In this document: one piece after another, positions 8,664 through 19,287 of the stretch
Layout of the letters: each line of letters begins with the position of its first letter
Numbering within the stretch: the first letter of the stretch is position 1
Assembly: GCF_000148525.1 (NCBI RefSeq)
Contig: NZ_AEDU01000023.1
Coordinates: 1-64,000 of the forward strand
Length of the DNA: 64,000 nt
Direction: 5' to 3'
Source of the DNA: Streptococcus mitis SK564
GTDB lineage: Bacteria; Bacillota; Bacilli; Lactobacillales; Streptococcaceae
The notes under the pieces: generated by a model
Seen by the model: only the letters and a program-made list of their open reading frames with translations
What the model was told of the DNA's origin: nothing
The model's database searches: none
Made by a program: the position numbers and the translations under genes

Positions 8664-9950
8664 TTATAGTATCGTTTCTACCTGTTTTCGGTAGGCTTTT
8701 GGTGATTTTCCGCACAATTTTCGGAAAACTTTATAGAAATATCCAACGTTACTGTAACCAACCGCATAACAGATGTCTTCGATACTGTCACTAGTTGAAA
8801 GTAAGAGTTGCTGGGCGGCCTTAATGCGTTGTTTGTTTAGTAATTCTGCGAAGGTCGAATTGGTTTCTCGCTTAATCAACTGACCTAGATAGACAGGATT
8901 GATAAAGAGATCCTTACTGATATCCTTGAGGGAGAGTTCTTTTTGATAATCACGCCCAATCACTTCCAGCACACTGACCACATTTTCATTCATACGATAT
9001 TGGCCAAAGAATCGAGTCAGAGTTTCCTTGATATAAGGAACCAATTCATCGAATGATTGAATAGCATGAATGGTTTTGACGATATCCGTCATATCATCAG
9101 CTTTGAGATGCTCAAACAAGTGGAAGACATCCATGACAAACTGGATAAAAAGCTGTTTGGTAATCGGAACACGGGGTGTATTTTCAAGAACCACTTTCTC
9201 CAAGAGGTTCAACTCTTCCACGATTTGATTGAGATTTCCCTGAATGATAACCCGATAAATCGGTTCATAGTAGGCAAAGAGGCTCTCCGACTGCTGTAGA
9301 TTTACAGATCCGTAAAAGAGGGCTTTCTCAGCATTCAGCTTCCAACGTTCAAAGTGTTCTTGAAAAGGAGCTTCAAAGGGAGTAACGACTAAACCATCTA
9401 GGGGTTGGTCAGAAATGAAAATCTGCCAGTCTTGACCCAAGACATAGTAGGGAATGGTGAAGGAGCCTTGTTTCTCCTTGGATAGACCTATCCACCAATT
9501 CTCCCCACCTCCTAAATAACTAACAAATCCAGCCTCATCTAAATCTTGACTGAGGGTCTGACTTTTCTTTCCTCTCTCGCCGAGCTGACCTGCAATCTTC
9601 TCCAGCAGATTTCCCAACTCTACCTTATCAACAGGTTTGACCAGATAGTCCACCACACTAAGGTTCATTGCTCTTTTTACATAATCAAACTCCTGATAAC
9701 CCGAAAGTAGGATATAGGCTGCATCTGGTAAGATTTCTTTCATCTCCCGAATCATATCAAGCCCTGTTTTGTCGGGCATATTGACATCGGAAATGACCAC
9801 ATCGACAGGATTTTCCTGAACATATTCTAGGGCTTCATCGGCATGACTGGCTGTTGCGACGACCTCCATATCCCACTTATCAAAGGGAATCAAACGTTTC
9901 AGACCTTCTGTCACCATGTACTCATCATCTACTAATAATACTTTATACAT
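8664..9950 (-). CDS. yesN: YesN-type response regulator with AraC DNA-binding domain (TCS07-like)
   Basis: 428 residues. The N-terminal receiver has acidic VDDE (7-10), phospho-acceptor Asp55 in ISDVNMPD, and LSGYQEFDYVKRA with KPVD. A central linker of about 200 residues precedes a C-terminal AraC/XylS helix-turn-helix pair (about 325-428; AVGYSNVGYFYKVFRKLCGKSPKAYR). It starts 11 bases after the kinase gene. The pair matches pneumococcal TCS07, reported to control host N-glycan use, which fits the glycan importer at 57-61 kb. Confidence 0.9.
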   Translation of the reverse strand: MYKVLLVDDEYMVTEGLKRLIPFDKWDMEVVATASHADEALEYVQENPVDVVISDVNMPDKTGLDMIREMKEILPDAAYILLSGYQEFDYVKRAMNLSVVDYLVKPVDKVELGNLLEKIAGQLGERGKKSQTLSQDLDEAGFVSYLGGGENWWIGLSKEKQGSFTIPYYVLGQDWQIFISDQPLDGLVVTPFEAPFQEHFERWKLNAEKALFYGSVNLQQSESLFAYYEPIYRVIIQGNLNQIVEELNLLEKVVLENTPRVPITKQLFIQFVMDVFHLFEHLKADDMTDIVKTIHAIQSFDELVPYIKETLTRFFGQYRMNENVVSVLEVIGRDYQKELSLKDISKDLFINPVYLGQLIKRETNSTFAELLNKQRIKAAQQLLLSTSDSIEDICYAVGYSNVGYFYKVFRKLCGKSPKAYRKQVETIL

Positions 9951-9961
9951 TTTCTCCCTTT

Positions 9962-11608
9962 CTACTCATCTTGAATTGTAATACGATACTGAACACCTGC
10001 TTGCTCTGCAGAATCTATAGTAATAGCATAGCGGTCCCCAAAATAGAGCACAAAACGCTCATGGACATTGACAATCCCGATAGATTGCTTTTGATCACTG
10101 TAACTGGCTTGGTGTTCAAAATGTCTCTGACTTAATTTTTCTCGAATACTTGCCAGCTTTTCAACCGACATCCCACGGCCATTATCGACCACCAAAATTT
10201 CTACAAAACCATCCTGTTTAAGCGCCTTGATACTAATCACATTATCTGTTCGTCTATGGTCAACACCATGCGCGAAATAATTTTCTACCAGCGGTTGCAA
10301 GGTAAACTTGGGAATTTTCATATTCTCTAACCCTGGGTCTATCTTGAAACCATAGGCAATGGACTTGGGATAGCGAACCATGCAGAGATAGCTGTATTTA
10401 CGGCAAAATTCTAATTCCTGTTTGAGAAGAGTTTCTCTTTCGTCGGAAATATTGTTACGCAAGAGACTACTGAACTCATAAATGATATCTGCCAACTCAT
10501 CTTGACTCTGCATGACTGCATACATACGCAAAAACTCCAGCGTATTATACATAAAATGAGGATTGATTTGCGCCTGCAAGGCCCGCATATTGGCATCTTT
10601 TTGACTAAGCTCTAACTGATAAATATCATGGATATTCTTTTCCAAGCGATCCAACATATCATTGGTCGTCTCCGCGATTAGGAGCAATTCCTGATCCTTT
10701 TCAAGCGTATCAATGCGAAGACCTTCTTGTCCTTTGGCAATAGCTTGGATGGAATCCACCAGGTCCACTACCTGCTTTTGATAATTAGCAAAAGTCTTCC
10801 TCAAAGTCAGATAGAGAATGACAATAAAGAGAAGGCTCAAGCCCACAATCAAAGCAGAGCTAGCCACTGTTCCTTGTAAAACAAAGTTTTTAGGAACTGC
10901 CACCTGAACCTGATATCCATGAGAGGTAAAACCGACAAACCAGTTCTCATGTTCCCTATTGACCCTCTCACCAATATGAAAAATCTCCGTATCAAATGGT
11001 GATGTCACAGTCACAGCCATCGGGATATGACCTCGGGTATTGTCAACGGCATGATATAAGACTTCTGGATCCAAGGAGATGTAAATCACTCCTATAGATT
11101 GATCCGTTGCTGGGTCCAGAACTGGAATGCCAAAACTATTGGCCTCTGGTTTAAAGGCCTCAGCAGGCAAGATATGACCACTTCTTTTATCCCTTGTTGA
11201 AACATAAACTTCTTTAAAATCCTGCAAGACGATTGCAACACCCGTTATAGAGTCATTTTGGACATAAAGATCATCAATGTTTTCATACAGAGAAATAGAA
11301 GTTGACGAAGCTGCTTGATGCTCCAACAGCCAATAAAAATACTCAGAAGTTGACAAGCTAAAGTACTTATAAACCCCTTGTATCCGGTCTTGATTGGCTA
11401 CTAAATCTTGCGCCAGTTGGGCTGATTCTCTATAATAATACTCCACCTCATCAACTGTTCGAGTGGTTACACGTTGAGCTACTCTTTGAGCTTCCTTTTC
11501 CCGTGAATCCCAGTCAGCGTAAGAGAGTAAGATTGCAAAACTCGCAATAATAATCATCATGACTGAACTATAGGTTCTTAGAAGCGTATGTAGCCAAAAC
11601 TGCTTCAT
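9962..11608 (-). CDS. yesM: YesM-type sensor histidine kinase (TCS07-like)
   Basis: 548 residues from the ATG at 11608. Order: N-terminal helix, an extracellular sensor region of about 250 residues (dCache-like), second helix, HAMP-like linker, His_kinase domain with phospho-acceptor His in QAQINPHFMYNTLEFLR, and HATPase with LQPLVENYFAHG and DNGRGMS. The chosen start overlaps nothing but lies just after the stop of the DUF624 gene (TAGAATG), which suggests translational coupling. An ATG at 11632 is the alternative. Neither has a good ribosome site. Forms an operon with the DUF624 gene and the response regulator. Confidence 0.88.
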   Translation of the reverse strand: MKQFWLHTLLRTYSSVMMIIIASFAILLSYADWDSREKEAQRVAQRVTTRTVDEVEYYYRESAQLAQDLVANQDRIQGVYKYFSLSTSEYFYWLLEHQAASSTSISLYENIDDLYVQNDSITGVAIVLQDFKEVYVSTRDKRSGHILPAEAFKPEANSFGIPVLDPATDQSIGVIYISLDPEVLYHAVDNTRGHIPMAVTVTSPFDTEIFHIGERVNREHENWFVGFTSHGYQVQVAVPKNFVLQGTVASSALIVGLSLLFIVILYLTLRKTFANYQKQVVDLVDSIQAIAKGQEGLRIDTLEKDQELLLIAETTNDMLDRLEKNIHDIYQLELSQKDANMRALQAQINPHFMYNTLEFLRMYAVMQSQDELADIIYEFSSLLRNNISDERETLLKQELEFCRKYSYLCMVRYPKSIAYGFKIDPGLENMKIPKFTLQPLVENYFAHGVDHRRTDNVISIKALKQDGFVEILVVDNGRGMSVEKLASIREKLSQRHFEHQASYSDQKQSIGIVNVHERFVLYFGDRYAITIDSAEQAGVQYRITIQDE

Positions 11609-11609
11609 T

Positions 11610-12224
11610 CTATTTTGTCGCCAATTTTTCATGGATACTTTCATAGACCGGTTCCAACATATCACTGATAAAGAAATGCCACATCCCAATTCCTACAAAG
11701 AAAAGTAGGGCAGGCATATAGTAACCAATTGCCACAAGTAGCACTGTCCCAAGGAGAACCTTGGCCACAGCCGCTAAGCTCATAAAGATGCCAATCAAGG
11801 ATAGTTTGAGACTATTTCGATAGGACAAATCAAAATAAACTTGTAATTTCAAAGATACTGTATAAGCCAAAAAGATTAAGGCAACTACTAGGACATTCAA
11901 AAAGGTCGTAATCAAATGAATAATAGTCTGATGAGGCAATTGCACCAAGAGATACAGGCCATAGACCAAAACTAGATCCACCCCTAAAAAGCTATAGAAA
12001 ATCAGGTTGCTTGAGACGAAATTTTGCTTATAAAGAGACCACGCCTCCTTCAAACTGTATTCCCGAAAGCTATAACCATGTTCTGCATACAGGCTCATCA
12101 AGGTAGCACTAGCCGGCGCTAGACCAAGGATAATCCCTCCTGCTAAAGTTAATAACCAAAAGAAGGCTGTCGCAATCATCCCTAAAAAGAAACGATTAAA
12201 GACAAAGTCTAAAAATCTCCCCAT
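11610..12224 (-). CDS. DUF624 (YesL-like) membrane protein
   Basis: 204 residues, five or six predicted helices, starting MGRFLDFVFNRFFLGM, typical of YesL/DUF624 proteins that accompany YesMN sensors and carbohydrate ABC transporters. Start supported by AGGAGGATATC. First gene of the three-gene operon; it may help the sensor perceive its signal. Precise function unknown. Confidence 0.82.
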   Translation of the reverse strand: MGRFLDFVFNRFFLGMIATAFFWLLTLAGGIILGLAPASATLMSLYAEHGYSFREYSLKEAWSLYKQNFVSSNLIFYSFLGVDLVLVYGLYLLVQLPHQTIIHLITTFLNVLVVALIFLAYTVSLKLQVYFDLSYRNSLKLSLIGIFMSLAAVAKVLLGTVLLVAIGYYMPALLFFVGIGMWHFFISDMLEPVYESIHEKLATK

Positions 12225-12296
12225 GATATCCTCCTAAAAATAACTATGAAACTATTATATCATATTTCAAGCGTTTTCAAAAACTTCTAGTATCCA

Positions 12297-12325
12297 TTTA
12301 CAATCCCATCAAACCATGGTAAAAT
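12297..12325 (+). promoter_or_regulatory. Promoter of the MptD-like gene
   Basis: TTTACA, 17-base spacer, TAAAAT, 33 bases before the ATG at 12359. Confidence 0.6.
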
Positions 12326-12358
12326 GAGAATTGTGAAAAAATTATCAGGAGACAATTC

Positions 12359-12928
12359 ATGAAGAAATCTATCTTAACTACACTGCTTTTTGCAGTTCTT
12401 TACTTCCTCTGCATGGGGATTGGTGTCCTTTTGGGCAATCTCTTTGACCAAGCTGGAAACATGTTTTATGCGCCTGCCTTTACTGCCCTTGTCGGCGGTG
12501 GCGTCTATATGATTCTAATCGCAAAAGTTCCGCGCTTTGGAGCCATTACCACTATCGGCCTTGTCATTGCCCTCTTTTTCTTAGGAACTAAACACGGTGC
12601 CGGTGCCTTCCTTCCTGGAATTATCTGTGGTCTGCTAGCAGATGCCGTAGCTAGCCTCGGAAAATACAAGAACCAAACAAAGAACTTCCTTTCTTTTATT
12701 CTCTTTGCCTTTAGCACATCAGGACCAATCTTACTTATGTGGATTACTCCCAAAGCCTATATGGCTACCCTTCTGGCAAGAGGAAAATCCCAAGAATATA
12801 TCGACCGTATCATGGTCGCACCAAACCCTGGAACCGTCCTTCTATTTATCGCAAGTATTGTCATCGGAGCCCTAGTGGGTGCCTTGATTGGACAAGCCTT
12901 GAGTAAAAAATTGGCACAGAAAATCTGA
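12359..12928 (+). CDS. MptD / Trep_Strep family ECF-type S component
   Basis: 189 residues, about six helices. The N-terminus MKKSILTTLLFAVLYFLCMG and the central LIAKVPRFGA ... GTKHGAGAFLPGIICGLLAD resemble the Trep_Strep/MptD family, thought to be substrate-binding S components of energy-coupling-factor vitamin transporters. The substrate is unknown and no EcfA/EcfT genes are nearby. Transcribed towards the methionine transporter genes, separated by a shared terminator. Confidence 0.75.
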   Translation: MKKSILTTLLFAVLYFLCMGIGVLLGNLFDQAGNMFYAPAFTALVGGGVYMILIAKVPRFGAITTIGLVIALFFLGTKHGAGAFLPGIICGLLADAVASLGKYKNQTKNFLSFILFAFSTSGPILLMWITPKAYMATLLARGKSQEYIDRIMVAPNPGTVLLFIASIVIGALVGALIGQALSKKLAQKI

Positions 12929-12933
12929 TAAAT

Positions 12934-12960
12934 AAAAAAGAGCCATACGGCTCTTTTTTA
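12934..12960. terminator. Bidirectional terminator
   Basis: AAAAAAGAGCC-ATAC-GGCTCTTTTTT serves both the MptD-like gene and metP. It overlaps the metP stop codon. Confidence 0.9.
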
Positions 12961-13650
12961 TTTATGGCTCAATTTCTTGGTCAAGAAGTCTCCCAAGAAT
13001 TGGATTGCAAAGATAATCAAAATGATAATGATAGTTGCCAAGATAGTCACATCGTGATTGTAGCGGTTAAATCCATAAGCGATGGCCACGTTACCAATAC
13101 CACCAGCTCCAACCGCACCGGCCATAGCTGTTTCTCCAACAAGAGAAATCAAGGTCACAGTTGTCACACGGATCAAATCTGGAAGACCTTCTGATAGGTA
13201 AACACCTACGATATCCCAGAATGTCGCTCCGCTCGCTTGAGCCGCCTCAATAACACCACCATCTAGCTCAGCCAATACCACCTGTACTTGACGGGCAAAG
13301 AAGGCAAAGACTGCAAAAGATAGCGGTACGATAGCCGCATTTGGCCCGATACTTGTCCCTACGATTAGGTGTGAGAAGGGTGACAAGACTGCCAAGAGAA
13401 TGATAAATGGCACCGCACGGAAAATAGAGGTGATTTTATCCAAAATCCAGAAAACGACTTTATTTTCCAAGACACCACCTGGCGCTGTCAAGACAAGGAA
13501 GAGACCTGCAACAAGCCCCAAGAAACCTCCGATGATGAAGGAAAGAACTGTCATATAGAGGGTTAGGTAGATGGCTGTTCCCCAGCCTGCCTGACCAGCC
13601 CAGCCCATCTTATAGACATTTGGCAAATAGGTTTGAATCAATGACTCCAT
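12958..13650 (-). CDS. metP: Methionine ABC transporter permease
   Basis: 230 residues, five helices. The EAA-type loop region reads EAAQASGATFWDIVGVYLSEGLPDLI, followed by VTLISLVGETAMAGAVGAGGIGNVAI, typical of MetI/MetP. Partner of MetN and MetQ for uptake of D/L-methionine. Start at 13650 lies 2 bases after the metN stop. Confidence 0.92.
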   Translation of the reverse strand: MESLIQTYLPNVYKMGWAGQAGWGTAIYLTLYMTVLSFIIGGFLGLVAGLFLVLTAPGGVLENKVVFWILDKITSIFRAVPFIILLAVLSPFSHLIVGTSIGPNAAIVPLSFAVFAFFARQVQVVLAELDGGVIEAAQASGATFWDIVGVYLSEGLPDLIRVTTVTLISLVGETAMAGAVGAGGIGNVAIAYGFNRYNHDVTILATIIIILIIFAIQFLGDFLTKKLSHK

Positions 13651-13651
13651 C

Positions 13652-14713
13652 TTACTGTCCTCCCTTCAATACTTTTAGTTGTACGCCTGCATGATGAATG
13701 GCATCTTGAGCACCTGCCAACGCTGCTTTTTCACCTGACAAGACCACCACCAATTCTCCAACAGGAGTACCATCGAGAATTTCGATATTTCCATAGAGGA
13801 TATTAGCTGTTACTTGGTAATGCTTGTACAATTCATTCAAAAGTGGCTCGTCTGTCGAAGCACCTGCATACTTGAGTTGCACTAAAAGACTGTTTTCAGA
13901 TAGATGTTCCACGATTTCTTGCTTCTCAATCTTGACCATGGCTTCGTCAATACCTGTAGCTGTTGAGATAAAGTCCTGGGTCAAGGGTTGTTTAGGGTCT
14001 GAGAAGATTTCAAGAACACTACCCTCTTCAATCAAATGCCCATCCTGCATAACTGCCACACGATTGGCAATATCTTTGACAATCTGCATTTCATGCGTAA
14101 TCAAGACAACAGTCAAGCCTAATTTTTGGTTCAAATCTTGCAACAAGGCCAAAATCTGCTTGGTTGTCTTCGGATCAAGGGCAGAAGTTGACTCGTCTGA
14201 AATCAAGATTTTTGGATCATTGGCCAAGGCACGCGCAATGGCTACACGCTGTTTTTGCCCTCCAGATAATTGTGAAGGGTAGTTTTCAGCACGATCTGCC
14301 AAGCCGACCAAGTCCAACAACTTAGCTACTTTAGCCTTCTTTTCTTCCTTGCTGAGTCCAGAATGTTTAAGGGCAAAGGCTACATTCTCCTCTGCTGTCT
14401 TTTGGCTCATCAGATTGAAATGCTGGAAAATCATCCCGATATCCTGACGTTTACGACGCAACTGCTCTGCTGTCAAGGTCACCTTACCATCAAAAATCAC
14501 ATCGTCGTCAATGGTAATTTTCCCTGCAGATGGTTTTTGCAAGAGGTTAATCACCCGTACAAGGGTTGATTTCCCTGCTCCAGAATATCCAACGATTCCG
14601 TAGATATCCCCTTCTTGGATGTGAATTGTCACATCCTTGACCGCTGTGATGGTTCTCTTCTTTTGATGAAAAGTCACATCGATCTGATCTAACTTGATAA
14701 TATCTCTACTCAT
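13652..14713 (-). CDS. metN: Methionine ABC transporter ATP-binding protein
   Basis: 353 residues. Walker [10 protein letters not shown] (about 42-50), signature [15 protein letters not shown], Walker B ILISDEST, and a C-terminal ACT-like NIL domain (about 265-350) that gives methionine trans-inhibition. Overlaps the M20 peptidase gene by 8 bases. Length and NIL domain fit MetN. Confidence 0.95.
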   Translation of the reverse strand: MSRDIIKLDQIDVTFHQKKRTITAVKDVTIHIQEGDIYGIVGYSGAGKSTLVRVINLLQKPSAGKITIDDDVIFDGKVTLTAEQLRRKRQDIGMIFQHFNLMSQKTAEENVAFALKHSGLSKEEKKAKVAKLLDLVGLADRAENYPSQLSGGQKQRVAIARALANDPKILISDESTSALDPKTTKQILALLQDLNQKLGLTVVLITHEMQIVKDIANRVAVMQDGHLIEEGSVLEIFSDPKQPLTQDFISTATGIDEAMVKIEKQEIVEHLSENSLLVQLKYAGASTDEPLLNELYKHYQVTANILYGNIEILDGTPVGELVVVLSGEKAALAGAQDAIHHAGVQLKVLKGGQ

Positions 14714-16079
14714 AGCTTCTAATCAGCTCCTCTACTAATTCAATATGGGTGTAGTAATCGGCGATTCGTACGTTTTCATCTCCACCGTGGTCTCGACTAT
14801 TGGCATTTCCTAGACCGAAGGCCACCATTGGCACCTCTAGGGCGTCAAATACCGTATGCATAGGCCCTGTCCCAGCTGTCGTCGGCAAGACTGAAACGCC
14901 CTGTGGATAGAATTTCTTGGCCAACTCGATCACATTGAGAATGGCTGGCGCGCTCATATCGCTTCGATAGCTCATCTCTCCCAAGGTATAGTATAATTCT
15001 ACCTTATCAAAGCCATTTTTGTCTAGCTGTTTCCGAATTTTTTCCAGAACATCATGCGGTTCTAGGCCAGGAACCAAACGAACTTCTAACTTAGCACTAG
15101 CTTCTGCAGGCAAAATCGTTTTAACCCCTTGTCCTTGATAACCTGACTGAATCCCTTCTATATTAAGGGCTGGCTCGAAAAAGAAACGTTTTAGAAAGGC
15201 TGCACGGTCCTCTTGTAAGAGAGGCAATTCCAAACCATAAATCTGGCTGATTTCCCCTGGATTTCGTTGGGCGTAAGTGTCCACCAAGGCCAATTCACGT
15301 TCATTTGGCTCTTGTACTTCTTCGTACAAACCTTCAACCAAGATACGGCCATCTGCAGCGCGAAGAGACTGTAAGGCTTGAAGGAGATACCAAGGAGCTG
15401 ATTCCACAACCCCACCATAACTAGAATGGATATCCACATCAGCACTTTTCACCTTGGCATCAAAGGTCACGATTCCTTTATTTCCACCAGAAATTTCCAA
15501 CTGTTCCAAAGCATTTTTGGTTCCTTGTTCCCAGACCAACAAATCTGCACCACGGAGTTTGTCCGCATGTTTTTCCAGATACTTATCCAGGTCTGTCGAA
15601 GCTGATTCCTCCGCTCCCTCCATGATAAAACTGATATTGACAGGCAAATCATCATGGTGCTGCATATATTTTCTCAAAGCACTCAAACGAGCCGTGATAT
15701 GACCCTTGTCGTCATCAACCCCACGCCCATACATGAAACCATTGCGGACTGAAAGAGTAAAAGGATCCTCTGTCCAGACTTGATCCCCATCCGCTGGCAC
15801 AGTGTCATAGTGGTTATAGAAAATCAAGGTCTTGGCATCTGGACGCGAACTCTTGAAATGCGCCATGACAAAGGGAGCCGTATAAGTCTCATCAATCTCC
15901 ACTTCAGCCCCCACACGCTTGAAAATCTCACCCAGATAGTTGGCAACTTCTTTGAGACCCACCTGTTGGGCAAAGACCGACTTCTTAGAAATCAAGGTAC
16001 GCAAAACCTCAAAATAATGCTGGGCCACATGATCCTTTTCAAATTTTTCAATCTGTTCTTGTTCGCTAGGAAAAACCAT
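14706..16079 (-). CDS. M20 family metallopeptidase (dipeptidase-like)
   Basis: 457 residues. The dinuclear zinc site is visible as [28 protein letters not shown] and, in the C-terminal part, the [18 protein letters not shown] segment. It lies between metQ and metN in one operon, overlapping metN. It probably hydrolyses methionine-containing dipeptides or N-blocked methionine after import, an inference from the operon and not from the sequence. Start with GAAAGGTAGAG upstream. Confidence 0.88.
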   Translation of the reverse strand: MVFPSEQEQIEKFEKDHVAQHYFEVLRTLISKKSVFAQQVGLKEVANYLGEIFKRVGAEVEIDETYTAPFVMAHFKSSRPDAKTLIFYNHYDTVPADGDQVWTEDPFTLSVRNGFMYGRGVDDDKGHITARLSALRKYMQHHDDLPVNISFIMEGAEESASTDLDKYLEKHADKLRGADLLVWEQGTKNALEQLEISGGNKGIVTFDAKVKSADVDIHSSYGGVVESAPWYLLQALQSLRAADGRILVEGLYEEVQEPNERELALVDTYAQRNPGEISQIYGLELPLLQEDRAAFLKRFFFEPALNIEGIQSGYQGQGVKTILPAEASAKLEVRLVPGLEPHDVLEKIRKQLDKNGFDKVELYYTLGEMSYRSDMSAPAILNVIELAKKFYPQGVSVLPTTAGTGPMHTVFDALEVPMVAFGLGNANSRDHGGDENVRIADYYTHIELVEELIRSYE

Positions 16080-16178
16080 ATTCTCTCTACCTTTCTATGA
16101 ACCTATAGTCTTCTTTACAATCCATGCTCATTACAAAAGCAAGAGGTGGAATTTTCTCTCCCACCTCCCTGTTTCTTA

Positions 16179-17033
16179 TTACCAAACTGGTTGATCCAAA
16201 CCGTCTGATGTTTCTTCGATAACTTTTTTCACGTCATCTGTGTGGTAAGCTGCGATCACTTTCTTGATAGCATCAGCTTTTGGTGATGATTCCCAATCTT
16301 TTTTCGCAACGATGATGTTGTACCATTGTTTTGAGTTTTCATCAGCTTGTTCTTTGAAAAGTGCTTTCTTGTAGTCCAATTTTGCTTCTGTAACGAAGGT
16401 ATTGTTTACAACGGCAGCATCAACTGATGACAATGAACGAGCTGTTTGGCTAGCGTCCAATTCAGTGATTTTCAAGTTCTTTGGATTTTCTTTGATGTTA
16501 GCAACTGTTGCAAGAGCAGTTCCAGAAACATCCAATTTAATCAAGCCAGCTGATTGAAGCAAGTAAAGCGCACGGCTTTCGTTTGTAGCGTCGTTTGGTA
16601 CAGCAATTTCTCCGTTTGCTGGGATGTCTTCTACTTTAGTGTACTTGTTGTCACTTCCATTCAAACCTGAGTAAAGGCGAATTGGAGAGATGTAAGTATC
16701 TGCAATCGCTACAAGGTCTTTCCCGTTTTCTTTGTTCCAGTTGTTCAAGAAGTTGTAGTGTTGGAAAGCGTTCAAGTCTACTTCACCATCAGCAGTTGCC
16801 TTGTTTGGTTGTGAGTAGTCTGTGAACTCTGTAAATTCCAAAGTGATACCGTCTTTTTTAACCAATTCTTGGATTTTGTCCCAACGTTTTTCTTCAGAAC
16901 CGCTACGGTTAACAGTTGCGATTTTGATAGTTGTTGCATTGTCTGCTTTCTTTTCTGAGTTTCCGCAAGCGACAAGAGCCAAACCTGCGACTGTAGCAAG
17001 GGCTGCTACACCAAGCCATTTTTTGATTTTCAT
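16179..17033 (-). CDS. metQ: Methionine-binding lipoprotein MetQ
   Basis: 284 residues. Signal peptide with lipobox LVACGN (Cys about 23). The NLPA/MetQ family fold is seen in NAFQHYNFL, AVPNDATNESRALYLLQSAGLIKL and the C-terminal region. Binds methionine outside the membrane and delivers it to MetNP. First gene of the metQ-peptidase-metN-metP operon, preceded by a perfect MET-box. Confidence 0.93.
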   Translation of the reverse strand: MKIKKWLGVAALATVAGLALVACGNSEKKADNATTIKIATVNRSGSEEKRWDKIQELVKKDGITLEFTEFTDYSQPNKATADGEVDLNAFQHYNFLNNWNKENGKDLVAIADTYISPIRLYSGLNGSDNKYTKVEDIPANGEIAVPNDATNESRALYLLQSAGLIKLDVSGTALATVANIKENPKNLKITELDASQTARSLSSVDAAVVNNTFVTEAKLDYKKALFKEQADENSKQWYNIIVAKKDWESSPKADAIKKVIAAYHTDDVKKVIEETSDGLDQPVW

Positions 17034-17115
17034 GATTCTTTCTCCTTAAAAATAATACCGTACTAGTATCTCACAATTTATTTGATTCCACAAATTGTTA
17101 TTAGATAGTCAGATA

Positions 17116-17132
17116 TATAGTTTAAAACTATA
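17116..17132. promoter_or_regulatory. MET-box (MtaR/MetR operator) upstream of metQ
   Basis: Perfect 17-base palindrome TATAGTTTAAAACTATA, equal to the TATAGTTnnaAACTATA consensus described for MtaR control of methionine genes in streptococci. It lies 83 bases upstream of the metQ ATG. Confidence 0.85.
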
Positions 17133-17145
17133 TCCCTAAAAACTG

Positions 17146-17180
17146 AGAAATCACCCATCTTATTCAGAATGGATGATTTC
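17146..17180 (-). terminator. Terminator after the amino-acid-binding protein gene
   Basis: GAAATCATCCAT ... ATGGGTGATTTC stem on the minus strand with a downstream CAGTTTTT. It separates this gene from metQ. Confidence 0.6.
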
Positions 17181-17186
17181 AAGAAA

Positions 17187-18050
<864 letters not shown>

Positions 18051-18075
18051 TTAACAGAAAAAGACCATTTACGCC

Positions 18076-18081
18076 ATTATA
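18076..18081 (-). promoter_or_regulatory. Likely -10 box of the amino-acid-binding protein gene
   Basis: TATAAT on the minus strand, 59 bases before the ATG. No good -35 is seen, so an activator may be needed. Confidence 0.4.
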
Positions 18082-18120
18082 TGATATCTATCTCTGTGAT
18101 AGGTTTTCTTTATGGCTGAT

Positions 18121-18444
18121 TTAAAAAAACAAACGCAAGACGGCAATCAAGACCACTCCGAAGAGAACTGTTCCGACTAGATTGCGGTAGCGAAAGGCTA
18201 CCCAAGCTGTTGGAAAGACTGCTAAAAAGTCCAGCCATTTGATTTGAGGAAGGTTCCCAACCTTGCCTGTCACTACGCTTGAAAGAATCAAAGCAAAGAT
18301 AATAGAGACGGGCAAGAACTTCAAAAAACGTTCAACGATCGCAGGCAGGCCCTTATACTTGACTAAGATGAAGGGAATCATACGGGGAATCCAGGTCACC
18401 AAGCCAGAGAAAATAACTGCTAATAAAAGATACTTACTGACCAT
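18121..18444 (-). CDS. azlD: AzlD-family branched-chain amino acid exporter subunit
   Basis: 107 residues, four helices, with the RMIPFILVKYKGLPAIVERFLKFLP region typical of AzlD. It overlaps azlC by 11 bases. AzlCD exports branched-chain amino acids or analogues. Confidence 0.85.
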   Translation of the reverse strand: MVSKYLLLAVIFSGLVTWIPRMIPFILVKYKGLPAIVERFLKFLPVSIIFALILSSVVTGKVGNLPQIKWLDFLAVFPTAWVAFRYRNLVGTVLFGVVLIAVLRLFF

Positions 18445-19129
18445 CTAAAACCACCCCCATTGTACAACCAAGTAGCGTCGCAAACAGAACAGCTAGTGAC
18501 TGAGACACCACTGTCAAGAGCAAAAAGAAGGACACCGCAACAACTGCTAGGATAATGAGCAGATTGCGGACAGGAATCCGTCTTTGCATAATCTGGAATT
18601 GCGAGGCAAAAATCCCGATAAACATGCCTACCAGAGCAAAGTCAAGACCAAAGATTTCGGGATTTGGCAGAAGACCACCTAGAGCTGTCCCAACAACCGT
18701 CCCAATAAACCAAGCCACATAGCTGTTGAGATTATTCCCATGCATCCACATAGGATTGACCCTATCTGTATGGGCCAATTCTCCCATTAAAACACCATAA
18801 GTCTCATCCGTCAAGATACTAGACATACCGATATTGTGCCAAAGACTGGTATGGCGGAAATAAGTCGATGCGTGTAAACTCAACAAAAAGAGACGCAAAT
18901 TAATCAAAAAAACCGTCATAGCAATGGCAGCCACAGGCGCCTGCACTGCAATCAAGGCCAACATGGCAAACTGGGCACTCCCAGCATAAACAAAGAGGCT
19001 CATCAAGGCCATCTCAACAGGTGTCACATAGGGTGCACCAATAATCCCACAGGCCAGCCCGATACTAACATAACCTAGGGCCGTTGGCATGGCTGCCTGC
19101 GCCCCCTCCCAAAATCCTTTTTCTTTCAT
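18434..19129 (-). CDS. azlC: AzlC-family branched-chain amino acid exporter subunit
   Basis: 231 residues from the ATG at 19129, preceded by GAGGAGAAAG. The AzlC pattern is clear: PTALGYVSIGLACG, FVYAGSAQFAMLAL, TDETYGVL, GNNLNSYVAWFIGT. Forms the larger subunit of the AzlCD exporter. Confidence 0.88.
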   Translation of the reverse strand: MKEKGFWEGAQAAMPTALGYVSIGLACGIIGAPYVTPVEMALMSLFVYAGSAQFAMLALIAVQAPVAAIAMTVFLINLRLFLLSLHASTYFRHTSLWHNIGMSSILTDETYGVLMGELAHTDRVNPMWMHGNNLNSYVAWFIGTVVGTALGGLLPNPEIFGLDFALVGMFIGIFASQFQIMQRRIPVRNLLIILAVVAVSFFLLLTVVSQSLAVLFATLLGCTMGVVLDGQ

Positions 19130-19240
19130 CTTTCTCCTCATATTGTCTTAATAAATGGGCTGAAAAGGCTCCAGCCACAGCATGGACTATTATAACACAT
19201 TCAGGAAAGAGAAAAAAGTCTGCTGATTGTAGCTATCATA

Positions 19241-19261
19241 AAAAGACTGGCAATCCAGTCT
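19241..19261 (-). terminator. Terminator of the vp1-type operon
   Basis: AGACTGG-ATTG-CCAGTCT followed by a T run on the minus strand. Confidence 0.75.
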
Positions 19262-19287
19262 CAAACATATATTATAGAAATTCTCCG

